DNA of 64,000 bases from Torreya grandis. Taxonomy: Eukaryota; Streptophyta; Pinopsida; Cupressales; Taxaceae. This document shows, in pieces, positions 13,095 through 22,697 of this stretch. Position 1 is the stretch's first letter; each line of letters opens with the position of its first letter. A program made the translations under genes and the position numbers. The notes beneath the pieces are model-generated. The model made no database searches. It saw only the letters and a program-made list of their open reading frames with translations, and was not told the origin of the DNA. The DNA lies in assembly GCA_037957365.1 (NCBI GenBank), contig JARHVA010006310.1, positions 510,001-574,000 of the forward strand, read 5' to 3'.

Positions 13095-13124
13095 GGGGCG
13101 AGGGCGAGGACGAGGACGAGGACT
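13095..13124. repeat. GGCGAG/GACGAG hexamer repeat
   Basis: Five imperfect 6-bp units between the two LBD relic exons. Copy 2 has about six units at 46,577-46,611. Confidence 0.85.
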
Positions 13125-13344
13125 GCGATAAAAATAAATATATAAATATATTTGAAACATTTTATTATTTTAATATAATTTTATTATATAAAATATTAAA
13201 AATACATAAATTTACATAATTAGCATTCACAGTTAAAATTGTGAATATCAGAAGACAAAACACTGACTCAAAACATAACATTGAAAACTAGAAAACAAAC
13301 TGAAGCAAACATTATGATAATATGTCTAATTTGAAACTCTCTCT

Positions 13345-13431
13345 ACACCATTGCAATCTTGTCTGGATCCTCTGAGCCAACACACATTTTTCGAAACTTT
13401 TCTTGCATTGCAATCTATAAGTCCAAATTAT
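13345..13431 (-). pseudogene. LOB-domain N-terminal (zinc-finger) relic, copy 1
   Basis: The minus strand contains YRLQCKKSFEKCVLA, the counterpart of KCFEKCVLA in copy 2, which corresponds to the C-x6-C-x3-C part of the LOB zinc finger. Here a further Cys is Ser, and about 16 bp are missing near 13,372, so the LPSEDPDK segment is out of frame. It is more decayed than copy 2. Placed about 300 bp upstream of the LYEATATLKDP exon, it is probably exon 1 of the same relic. Confidence 0.6.
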
Positions 13432-13439
13432 AAGCAATT

Positions 13440-14342
13440 CCTTTTTCCATGGCGAGATGACGTGATTCTTTTTTCCATGGCGAGATGGAATGGTTTGCAT
13501 AGGTGGTAAGGAGTCCAAATTATAAAAAATTCCTTTGAGCACATGGGAAATTTCAACCTTTGTCCGCATAAGCAGCATAAATGGGTGTGATAGCTGATGT
13601 GGCTAAAATCAAAATTTTTTATTCATTTACAAGCCATCACATTTCATTAGTTGAATTTGTTGAATTTGTTGAATTTGTTGTGATAATAAAGTTAATTATT
13701 GGATTTGTTTGTGACATGATTTACACCCCATTTTTTGGTAGAGGGATATTAGAGGGCAATGCCACCCATTAAGGGGGTCCATTGAATTCTATTGTTAGGA
13801 AGGAAAGTCTTAATGTCATCTTTCACTCTATTTTTAAGAGGAAGAATCTGAATGATACTTTGTCAATTAAATATATTTATCTTTATGAAGTTTGCATGTA
13901 ATTTATAACAAATTCGCATTTAATTTGTTCATCTTGAGTTAACAAATCATGATATCCTATATCGTGAATGTTTCTTTAGTTTTTGCTAAGGTTTTACCAC
14001 GCAATTCTAGTGTTTTGTCTCTTGCCTATTTAATTGAATAATTTCTATTATTACAAATTTTTATTTTGTTTACTGATTACTTGTTGGTAAGTGTCTAGTT
14101 TCCTAATATTTGGGTGGGTACTGGGGACATAGGAAGAGGTGTTAATTTCAATCATTTCAGCTATACTATAAGTTTTTAGAGGCTCATACTTCAATATTAT
14201 AGAGTTCATTGAAAATAAATAACTTTTTCAATGTAGCCAATTAAAATATTTGAATTAACATATTATTATAATAACTATAAAATTTTGCTTTTAAAACTGT
14301 TGGAATATTTTTTATGGTGTTATTGTAGAATATTCTATGTTT
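13440..14342. other. No recognised gene
   Basis: A 63-codon plus-strand frame at 13,581-13,772 contains a short GAATTTGTT triplication that copy 2 lacks, which argues against a real protein. The rest is AT-rich, including AATTTGTTCATCTTGAG-type words. Confidence 0.35.
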
Positions 14343-14940
14343 TATTAGATAGGGTAAAAAACACATGTTTTAGGAGGACCTAAAACCGTGAAAATAAAAG
14401 AAATAGCAATACAACTCGAAGGAGATGCTACAAAAAACGGTTCATGAAATACTAAACAACCAATAAACCACTAAACCATACCTCACCAAATATATAAAAC
14501 TACCTACAAAAAGAGACTAACCAGAAACATAGTCTTTAATAAATATTCTCTCCACGAAACCACAACAATATTATAACAAAGTAGAGACCTGTCAAAAGGC
14601 CCAAACAAAACAATCAAAAAATAGGCATCCAATAGCCCACTACCAACTGAAATTAGACCAAAAACCACAAGATGCAGACCAACCAACAAAAATTGCCCTG
14701 CATGAAAACAAGGGTCATCTACAAATCTTCCACATTTAGTGACCTTTTCAATCTTCAACTAAGCACAAGACCCCACATGGATTGAAGGTCAAGCTAGATC
14801 ATTTTTCCTAACTTTCATAAGCCCCCTAAGATGAAGAGTCATGCTGAAGGACTAAACCTTCAATCTTTTGCCTTTTTTTCTTTCTTTGCACCTTAATCCA
14901 CCCATCCTTATTCTCTACAATTTCTAAATCGACAAGTAAA
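14343..14940 (-). mobile_element. 5'-truncated LINE 'A', copy 1
   Basis: The minus strand ends in TTTTACCCTATCTAATAA at 14,343-14,360, the same tail as LINE 'B' at 18,843, which marks a LINE 3' end. Upstream near 14,860-14,930 the minus strand reads VENKDGWIKVQRKKGKR, like the C-terminus of plant LINE ORF1 (DGWxxVxxKKGK). An 84-codon open frame at 14,504-14,758 lies in the 3' part. Most of the element is missing. The copy 2 counterpart is at 47,831-48,415. Confidence 0.55.
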
Positions 14941-15309
14941 TAAATTTCAATTAATTTTAAGAACTAAGATTTATCTTCTACTACAACCTCTACTATTATT
15001 TCTGCCCTAAATATTCTTATTTATTGAATGCCTTCCACTTATTAATGATTTAATAAAAAAAGTTAAACAATTAAAAAAATAATTAAAAAAAAAGTGTTTC
15101 CTAAATTAAAATGAGAGCTTATAACTAAGACTAGTGGCAACACAACTGTCTATTCCAAAATGGAATTGTACTTCATTCATGTCATCTTAAAAATTAATCA
15201 TTAATTAATTTATATAAAATTTAATTATTAAAAATTCAAGTTTAGATCAATCACGTCAACATGGTTGACAAAAATAGTTCTATAACCTCCAAATATTATA
15301 ACACCGAGT
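14941..15309. other. AT-rich spacer
   Basis: No open frame or motif recognised. Copy 2 carries an extra 36 bp or so near 48,745-48,780 at the matching position of 15,270. Confidence 0.4.
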
Positions 15310-15730
15310 TCAAAAATAAGTGCCTGCTGCTCTGACATTCCACCAGTCACTTAAACGAGATCAATCTTGGATTCACTCCCATGTTCAGACAATATGTTCA
15401 GCAATTTATTTATTACAGAAATCAGTGATTACCCTAAACCGTGATTCTAGGTTTTATTATCTCCCCTGGCCATTAATTTGTCGTAGTTTCGAATCTAGCC
15501 GTGACGATTTTAAGGAAATAGTTGAGTAAATTGGTAAAAGCAAGGTCTGCTTCGATTGATTCCCTGAGGCCAAGATTTCCCTGTCTTTGTGTGAAGGATT
15601 TTCAACATGGCATTCCATACCATACATTGACATAAAATAGATTCTTATCAATGATGTTTTGGTGTGGGGTTGATGGAGATATCTCAAAAACATAAAAAGG
15701 GAAAGACTCAATAATTTATTTATATTCATG
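15310..15730. other. Conserved block of unknown nature, copy 1
   Basis: Less AT-rich than its surroundings and about 97% identical to 48,820-49,250, while the DNA just to its right (15,740-15,965) is only about 89% identical. It holds a 69-codon plus-strand frame (15,320-15,529, starting MPAALTFHQSLKRDQ) and a 90-codon minus-strand frame (15,457-15,729, containing MECHVENPSHKDREILASG). Only part of the latter is kept in copy 2. Neither matches a family I know. It could be the first exon or promoter of the LBD relic, which reads leftward from here, or a fragment of another gene. Confidence 0.45.
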
Positions 15731-17100
15731 TGGAATTAGACAAGTCCAATGGATTTGAATTTGGATGGAACTTGAATTTGGATTAGAATAAAATGTATGT
15801 GGGATTCAATTTATACATATTTTTATTTATTAAATATGTTCTCGTGTGCAATTGTCAATTGGGATGAATAATATTGCAAAAGTAGGCTTTGTACATGTTA
15901 GCTGAGCCCAAGTTTTAAATGTGACAAGACAACATTGTTGTCGTCTTCAATTTTCGTCATTGATGAGCCATGTAACTTTTTAAAATGCACATTATGATCA
16001 TCTATTTAAAATTGTCGTCGTCCTTTTTAATACTGATTTAGAGTTTTGGATACGCTTTTATCTTTTAGATTTAGTGTTTTTCTTGATTCAAACCTCCATC
16101 ATTAGTTTAATAAAAATATATATTTTATTTAATTTTAAGGTAAATTTTATTTAATTCTAATTTATATTAATAAATCTGAAAACTTAAAATTCGAACCAAT
16201 AAATACCTTTAGATATTAAACATAATGAACATAATTATAATTACAACAAGCAGAGTCTTCCAAACACAGGTATTCCCAATTCTTATTAGAATCATAATAT
16301 ATAATATGGGCATGGTTATAGCGAGACTCATAGACAACCATTATGGATTAACAAAATGTTATGATAAATAAATTATCAAAAAAAAAAAATTCCCTCATAA
16401 TCACTTAAATTTCAAGTATGCAAAATGAAGACTAGTTTTGAATCATTTAAACTGTCCTGAAGACTTTCAGGGAAGAATATTGAACTTTGGCTGCCCAGAT
16501 GAACTCTGTTTAGTATGGGATATAACCTTTGCTCTTCCAAAAAATAAATTCAAATAGGCAATAAGAAAAACTGACACCATTTATCTTAAGCCAAGACATA
16601 AATAAAGAAATTAGATTTCACGTCATTCCATAAGGTACACAATTATAAGTTGTTTGTTTATGAATGCTGCTACTTGCATATATATATTTAAGTTTAGTAT
16701 ATTAGTCCTTAGTAAGATAGGTATTATAACTTTCAATTGAATTTTTTAAAATATATATATTTTTAAAAATAACTTATATTGATAATAAATATTATGCTAA
16801 TTAACAAGATGAACAGTTTTTTTGACATTGGGATTACATATATATTGACCATTACTCATATTGCATAGATTATGAAAACACTATATTTATAAATCTTATT
16901 ATTAATATTTTTTTTATTTACTGTTATTACTGCAGCTATCATTTATTATTATGTTAGTTTTATATTGTAAAATTATATATAATTTTTAAAAATAAAATAA
17001 AAACTAACTGTTATACTTTTTTTATTATTTATTATTTATTATTTTAAAAGAAATTATTTTATTTGAATTTGAATTTGAATTTTATATTTTATTTTATGGA
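15731..17100. other. AT-rich sequence with no recognised gene
   Basis: It contains two GAATTTGAATTTG-type tracts, one near 15,755 and one just before the WSD1 exon near 17,063, and long T/A runs. No coding potential seen. Confidence 0.4.
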
Positions 17101-17124
17101 CAATTTATTCTAACTTGAATGCAG

Positions 17125-18107
17125 ATGGAGAGAAAAGTTTACAAGATGCCTATGACAACAGAAACACAACAAATGATACCAATATTACAAAAATGCAGAA
17201 TTTAAAAGTCACAACACTTACTATGATGAATATGAGAATATTATCTGGTCTAGAGGTTTCATATGCTATACTTCAACTCAATTTTATTACCATATGGAGG
17301 GATGTCTTTAATCTATTTATTCCTGTATTTCGGGTCACATTTTTCTAGGTTTATAAAAGATCTATTTTTATTTTTTATGTTTCTTGTTGCAGAATCTAGA
17401 GGAGATGATGAATAAAAATACTCAAGTTCCATGGGGAAATCGCTTTGGATTTTTGCATGTACCAATTCCTCTAAAACGCGTGGAGAACCCTTTAGACTTT
17501 GTTAAAAGAGCAAAACATATAATAGATAGATGTAAAATGTCATTAGGTATATTTTCTATCGCCAAAATTTTGGGTTCTCTGGGGACACTGAAAGGAGCAA
17601 AGGTAAGCCTAAAATTTAATTAAATGTAAACATACAAGCACATTTGCCATACATAAATCTTGATAAGTAAACTTATTGTTTCGATGCTCTACTTGTAGGC
17701 ACTTGCAAAATGTGCATACAATACTATTGCAAGCACAACATTGGCAATATCAAATATGGTTGGCCCCATAGAAAAGATAGCAATTGATGGAAATATAGTA
17801 AACAGATTTTCTTTCTTTGTCTCGGGAGCCCCACAAGTGAGTATATAAATTTATGATTTCCTTTTATCATGTCCGAATAATTGAAATATTTACATTTTAG
17901 TTTATAGGTTATTTATTGATTTCAGTCATAAGGTACTTAATTATTGAAAATGTGTGAATGCAGACACTTTCTGTGCATATTCTAAGCTATATGGACGCTA
18001 TTACCATGCAAGTGATAGCACAGAAAGATTATGTCAATGCAGATATGCTATCAAATCTTTTCAGGGAAGCGTTCGAGGAAATCAAGGAGGCTTCTACTCA
18101 CCCATAA
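17125..18107 (+). CDS. WSD1-type wax-ester synthase/DGAT, four C-terminal exons (copy 1)
   Basis: The exons are 17,125-17,255, 17,393-17,602, 17,699-17,836 and 17,964-18,107 (TAA stop). All have GT donors and AG acceptors, and the phases fit throughout. Landmarks of the WS_DGAT_C domain (DUF1298) in order are: LTMMNMRILSGLE joined to NLEEMM; VPWGNRFGFLHVPIPL; PLDFVKRAK; SNMVGPIEKIAIDG; FFVSGAPQTLSVHILSYMD; and a closing FEEIKEASTHP. Family members esterify fatty alcohols or diacylglycerol with acyl-CoA in the ER, giving cuticular wax esters or triacylglycerol. With the exon at base 1 the visible protein is about 230 residues, roughly the C-terminal half. The HHxxxDG catalytic site lies upstream of the window. 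No stops or broken splice sites are visible, so this copy could be functional. AATAAA signals occur near 18,397 and 18,453. Confidence 0.85.
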
Positions 18108-18842
18108 TTTGTGACATAATAATATAAAAATTTCTATATAGGCATAACAATTTATAAAAACAAATTTTGATATTATGTTTCTTCAATCAAGATGTGAATG
18201 TTGATGGGATATTCAGCTAACCTTAGAATAATCTACTCGGCATTCGCATGTTTCCCTAACATCAGAATGGTGAAGTGGAGAACAACATTATGTATGAAGT
18301 TATGTCACTGTGAAGTATTCATGGTAAAAGACGGAATCTAGTTATGTAGTGTAACTATACGTCTTTTAATGAGTATATATATATATAGAGTCGTATTAAT
18401 AAATATTTTCTCCATAAACACTGGTATATTCATTTTAGGCAGCACTCTGATGAATAAAATGTTTTTCAGATTATATTGATCCTATATTTATATTTACTCT
18501 CTCTCTTTTCTTTTCGTTTCTTTTTTCTTTTCTTTTTTTTTAAATTATTATATTTATTCCTTTTTTAATATTTCTTTTTTCATAATAAATTATAGTAATA
18601 TTTAAAATAAAAACATTTATGATAAACAAGATCAATCATCAACTTTAATCTCTGACATTTTATCATCTATCAATATGATTAAAATAACTGTATTAGAATC
18701 ACATGTTTTGAAATAGATCGTAATTAAATAAAATATTTTCTATTATCTTTATTTACTATAGTTACAAACTATTATATTATTTTATTGTTTCATCTTATAA
18801 TTTACTAAAACTAAATGTTACATAAAATAGTTATATTTTTTT
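18108..18842. other. 3' flank of the WSD1-type gene
   Basis: The first 250 bp stays similar to copy 2 (about 95%) and probably covers the 3' UTR. After 18,480 it becomes a T/C-rich and AT-rich spacer. Copy 2 lacks about 40 bp present here around 18,430-18,475. Confidence 0.4.
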
Positions 18843-19960
18843 ATTAGATAGGGTAAAAAACTTTTGACTCGAGCTATGAATCAGGGTGAGTCACATCCGA
18901 TGGCTCATTCCCCATAGAAAATAGAGGAAGAAGAAAAACAAAGTGCAAAAAGGGTGTCACCTCCCACAAGAGCAATGTGGGAAACAAAACCTGTAGAGAA
19001 TATAAAGAAAAGGAGAGCAAAAATAGAGCAAATGGATAACCAATAGAGAGAAACCAAAACACCTAAATATGGGAGTAGAATAATACAACATTCAAGACTA
19101 AACCCCACTAGCTACCCAGTAGAGGGGCTTATTCACAAGTCAATAATTCCTTATGCCCTCGTTTAGAAAGGGGATCTTCCATGGTCCATTGAGATCCATT
19201 GGAGATGAGAGAGTGTGCTTAAGCCCTCAGTAATTTTGCATCCATTCTATGTCCTTTCTTCTTTGAAGAGACTCCAACATCCACGTGTCAGTTAGAAGGC
19301 CTAGAACGAGGAGTCCAAGGAGGGATTGCTTGAGGAGGGATTGATCAAGGGGTCAAATTCTCCTATAAGGGGACTTCCATTTAGGGGAAGGTCTGGGGTG
19401 GGGAATGAGGGAATAGTCGAAGGACATCCCATGACAATGTCCATTATCATCACTAAGTGGAAGAAAGGGGTAATTAAAACTTTTCGTGATTGTGTCACTT
19501 GAAAAATTGGTCAAGTTCATCTTCTTTCCTCTTCCAGACTTGCTAAGGATGCCAATGTGTCTTGGAGGGACATCTAACGATGCGATGACTAGGGAGGTGG
19601 CAATGGAAGGAGCAAAAGGGAAGGCCTTCATAATTGAGATGTTGAGTCCACGAGCCCCACAAGGAGAGTAGATTAACCAAAAAGGGGAGTGGTTTGGAAA
19701 TGTCAATGAAAGCCATATGTGGACCGAGTTGAGAGTCCAAGAGGTAGCATCAATCTTTATGAAATTTCTAACTTTGTCCACTAAGAGCTCGATGAAACAC
19801 TCATTCCTCATCACCAGAGGGAGATGATGAAGCCGAAGCCACATCAAGACATCCTTGAGTTGAAATAAATCCGACGAGAAGAAAGGGATCCAAGCGCAGA
19901 TGAAAATGCCATAGCAGTTGAAAAACCATAGACCAAAGTTCCACACAAAATAGCTATTAG
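18843..19960 (-). mobile_element. LINE 'B' remnant: ORF1 N-terminal region plus 3' tail, copy 1
   Basis: The minus strand ends with TTTTACCCTATCTAATAA near 18,843-18,860, the tail also seen on LINE 'A'. Upstream is a 197-codon frame at 19,353-19,946 with a DUF4283-like core, followed by a hydrophobic, F/S/L-rich 3' region (18,874-19,108) of the kind found in LINE trailers. ORF2 is absent. The coding part breaks off around 19,960-20,090 without a clear 5' end. Confidence 0.65.
19353..19946 (-). CDS. LINE ORF1-derived open frame (DUF4283-like), 197 codons, copy 1
   Basis: The frame has no stop over 197 codons. It contains WFFNCYGIF, WIPFFSSDLFQLKD, VLMWLRLHHLPL and, later, KIDATSWTLNSVHIWLSL. 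This is the order of the DUF4283 domain of plant L1-type ORF1 proteins (W...P.F........PVWIRLP.LPL...........G....ID..T...), which bind the element's RNA. The frame ends before any zinc knuckle. Codons 100-197 are rich in Pro, Ser and basic residues. The same length of frame is open in copy 2 with about 19 amino-acid differences. I think it is a transposon relic rather than a host gene, but the intact frame in both copies is notable. The first ATG may not be the original start, because similarity continues upstream (LNNSYFV). Confidence 0.5.
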   Translation of the reverse strand: MWNFGLWFFNCYGIFICAWIPFFSSDLFQLKDVLMWLRLHHLPLVMRNECFIELLVDKVRNFIKIDATSWTLNSVHIWLSLTFPNHSPFWLIYSPCGARGLNISIMKAFPFAPSIATSLVIASLDVPPRHIGILSKSGRGKKMNLTNFSSDTITKSFNYPFLPLSDDNGHCHGMSFDYSLIPHPRPSPKWKSPYRRI

Positions 19961-20680
19961 TTAAGCTCTAAAATTCTACTAAGAAGAACCCAACGCACAA
20001 CAAGTAGAAGGAAGGCGGACCAATGGAACAAAATCAAACTTTCGAGACCCAAGTTGCAAGAGTTGAAAGAGAGGTAAACAATCCCATGCATTTTTTGATC
20101 AGAGATATGCTACTTATATCTACTTTCATCTCCAACAAAAGAAAGTCTAAAATAACCAAATCAAAGATTAATAAAATAACCTAAATTCGAAATAGTAAAT
20201 AAAATCTAAAATAAATAATTATTACATTAATTATAAATAATTAATAATATTTTATTATAAATTTAATTGTAATGAATGTTATTTTAGACTTGCATCACCC
20301 ACAATATTAAAAATGAAATATATATTATCAAATTATAATTTAATGTTTTATGTATATATGTGTTTAACCTTCCAAAAAAAAATTCTAAACAATATAGACC
20401 ACATTTTCAATCGTTTTCTATTTACATATTTCCAAATACATTGCATACATATGTCAGTGTTCATTTATGTTAGTGATATAGAACCCAAAATAGAGATTAA
20501 TATAATGTATTGTCCTGCTATGCCCACCATGTTTTTGTCTCGTTTGATTCATCGTAATCATTTTGGTACCTTTTTTTTTTTTTTTAACTTTTTGGTTGAA
20601 TGCTAGGATTACGATTTACTTTTTAACATTTGGTGTACCTAACGTGGGTAATTGGGTTGCGTTTGTGCTGCTACTACTAT
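19961..20680. other. AT-rich sequence with no recognised gene
   Basis: Short low-complexity frames only. The 82-codon plus-strand frame at 20,563 is a poly-Leu translation of the ATT microsatellite. Confidence 0.4.
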
Positions 20681-20681
20681 T

Positions 20682-20683
20682 AC

Positions 20684-20745
<62 letters not shown>
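20682..20745. repeat. (ATT)n microsatellite, expanded in copy 1
   Basis: About 21 pure ATT units. Copy 2 has only a short interrupted run at the same place (about 54,144-54,169). Confidence 0.95.
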
Positions 20746-21150
20746 GGGCATACATATGCGGTACAAGCTTACTATAAGTTGCGTAAGGGCTTTGTAATAA
20801 AAAAATATTGAAATTAAAAAAACTAAAGTCGGATGTTATATGAGTTATCTCATTTAATTTTATTTTCTACATTAACAAAGATACTAATAATAAGGAAGAA
20901 GGAGATGATAATATAATTGATTAAGAGTTTTGGGTTCTTTTCATATAAATGTCAAAGTTAGTTTTTGTTATTTGTATTATATAAGATTGTTAGTTTGTGT
21001 AGGCTCAATTATCTCCCCTTTGAATTAGTGATGGCTCTCCCAATTGATTACAAGGTTCATTACTTGTGGGGCAGTCACTACCGAAACACTAAAACATCAG
21101 AAAAAAGAGGAATAAAGAAATGATAACAAATTTAAAGGGATAACTACTTT

Positions 21151-21236
21151 GAGAGAGAGGTGGTGGGGGGAGGGTGGAGCGGGCGGGGGACGGTGAGGGG
21201 GCGCAAAGGAGCAGGAAGGGGAGGCAAGGTGGGGTG
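21151..21236 (+). repeat. G-rich tract, longer in copy 1
   Basis: A run of G blocks (GGTGGTGGGGGGAGGG, GGGCGGGGGACGG, GGGGGCGC) follows a GA run. It has more than four G3+ blocks, so it could form a G-quadruplex. Copy 2 at 54,580-54,625 keeps the flanks (GAGAGAGAGGT and GGAAGGGGAGGCAAGG) but lacks about 40 bp of the core. Confidence 0.8.
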
Positions 21237-22154
21237 TCATCAAGCAGGGAGAAGGAATAAAATGAGGAACAAAGATTGAAAGAGACAACAATGCCATCCT
21301 ACTAACAAATATTTGAGGACAATGTAAAGGCAAGGGGAAAGAGTGGAGGGAAAAGAAAAAGGGATTCATTTATAGATAAATAATGTGTTATCCCTACAAA
21401 ATAGAAGACTAGAGGTATGTATTAATTTAATTTTATAGGAGAATTTAATTTATATTTATATAAATCTTAACAATAACATGAGAAAAAATCCTAGATGAAG
21501 CATGCTAAAAAAACCTTATGAAAAATCTTGAATAAACCAATAGAAACATAATAATAAAACTCCAAAATAAAATCCTTAAAAACATAGAATATTCTATAGA
21601 ATCCTTTGATAGTCACCTCATTCTCTTTTACATCCTTACATTTTACTAAATTCATAGTAAAATATCCAATATCTCTTATACACAACTGGAGGTTGCATCT
21701 AATTTTTTTTACAAAACTCACAATTTAGTTTCCTCTCTTTCCTTTTCTATATTACAAGAAAATTATTCGAGAAAATTCTCAATTGCATTTTATTTTTATA
21801 TTCAACATTTTTCATTGACTCTATTCATTATTCAACACTTCTCATCATTCACATTGCATTCCAAGAAAAGAAAAAAATATATTTCTAATTATTTTTGCAT
21901 GCCTCAAATATTTGTACTTGTAGATTATAAATAATTGTGGTAAGACTTATGCATTCATTATAAATATAGTATTTTCATAGTCCATAATATATGTATTTTC
22001 ACATAGATATCAATTCTCATATTTACATTTTACTATTGAGTTATCAATCAAATAAAGAAAATATTTAAAAAATAATAAAATGGAAGTTTAAGTTAAAACA
22101 CATGACAAATTAAAATTAACAAATAAGATTAATGTTTTTAGTTTTACAAGATGA
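21237..22154. other. AT-rich sequence with no recognised gene
   Basis: The minus-strand frames at 21,097-21,369 and 21,491-21,721 are low-complexity (Pro/Ser/Leu and Lys/Phe/Ile) and are not kept intact in copy 2. Nothing recognised. Confidence 0.35.
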
Positions 22155-22295
22155 ATGAATGTTTTTGTAACTCCTAGGCCAACTAGGAGGGTGTTGCATA
22201 TTGGGGCTTGTCATATGTCTACTTTCATTTTTCCACACAATGTGATATTGAGGAGTATTATCGAACCCATTAGGGACGTCAATGATCTTCCTTAA
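22155..22295 (+). CDS. Short conserved exon-like frame upstream of the exon array, copy 1
   Basis: A 46-codon frame on the plus strand runs from ATG to TAA. It contains VTPRPTRRVLHIGACHMSTF, then LRSIIEPIRDVNDLP. Copy 2 (55,525-55,665) keeps the whole frame with five amino-acid changes and no stops, while the DNA on either side is AT-rich. It lies about 100 bp before the first 84-nt exon-like repeat, so it may be an upstream exon of the same gene. I do not recognise the family. Confidence 0.35.
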   Translation: MNVFVTPRPTRRVLHIGACHMSTFIFPHNVILRSIIEPIRDVNDLP

Positions 22296-22397
22296 AATAG
22301 TACAATAATATTAAAATTTTCATATGTATTTATTAAATTTTATATCATTTTTAGTCCAATTTTTAATTATTGATTAGTCATTGATACAATTATTCAG

Positions 22398-22619
22398 TAT
22401 TGAGGATAACAAGAAAGAAAATGAGGAAGAAGTATCGACGAGTCAATGTCCTTTATCTATTACTAGGTTCCCTACATGAAGGTATAATTTTGAGTTTTAT
22501 TTTTTAAATTGACTTATTTCTATTAATTATAAATTATTTTCTTTTTGGGGTTTTGATAATAAGCTCAGTAGTTATTTAGACTAGTTTGAGGATGACACTA
22601 AGTTGAGTCATCATCCTTA
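22398..22619 (+). repeat. 84-nt exon-like repeats, left part (unit 1 and first part of unit 2), copy 1
   Basis: Unit 1 (22,398-22,481) sits between a TTATTCAG acceptor-like end and GTATAATTTT, and reads SIEDNKKENEEEVSTSQCPL. Unit 2 starts at 22,564, 166 bp later, after GATAATAAG. It reads LDxFEDDTKLSHHP and stops at 22,619, where the LTR retrotransposon begins. Units 3 and 4 continue on the far side of that element. The shared core is an ED(D/E)xxxE stretch followed by P(S)STxR. The gene family is unknown to me. Confidence 0.55.
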
Positions 22620-22636
22620 TATTAGAGCTATAATCA

Positions 22637-22697
22637 CTAAGGGAGGGGGTTGGGGGGGAAGGGGCGGGTGCAGGCCGGGGCGGTGGCGGGGGAAGGT
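22637..22697 (+). repeat. G-rich insertion inside the LTR, copy 1 only
   Basis: Blocks such as GGGAGGGGGTTGGGGGGG and GGCCGGGGCGGTGGCGGGGG. Copy 2 has only GGGGAGTGAATTAG here (56,020-56,033). The composition is like the other copy-1-specific G-rich tract near 21,151 and quite unlike the host LTR. Confidence 0.8.

Larger units (their letters stand above)
78..17124 (+). other. Inferred giant intron (about 17 kb) of the WSD1-type gene
   Basis: It runs from the GTATGT donor at 78 to the TTGAATGCAG acceptor ending at 17,124. It contains LINE pieces, a LOB-domain relic on the other strand, several microsatellites and long AT-rich stretches. Introns of this size filled with old repeats are common in conifer-type genomes. 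The link rests only on matching phase, matching strand and family continuity. If the two exon sets belong to separate paralogues, this is intergenic DNA instead. Confidence 0.5.

Noticed and set aside
13581..13772. 63-codon frame with a VEF repeat
   Set aside because: The GAATTTGTT triplication behind it is missing in copy 2, and no motif was recognised.
20563..20811. 82-codon frame with a poly-Leu stretch
   Set aside because: Translation of the ATT microsatellite, which is nearly absent in copy 2, so no protein is conserved.
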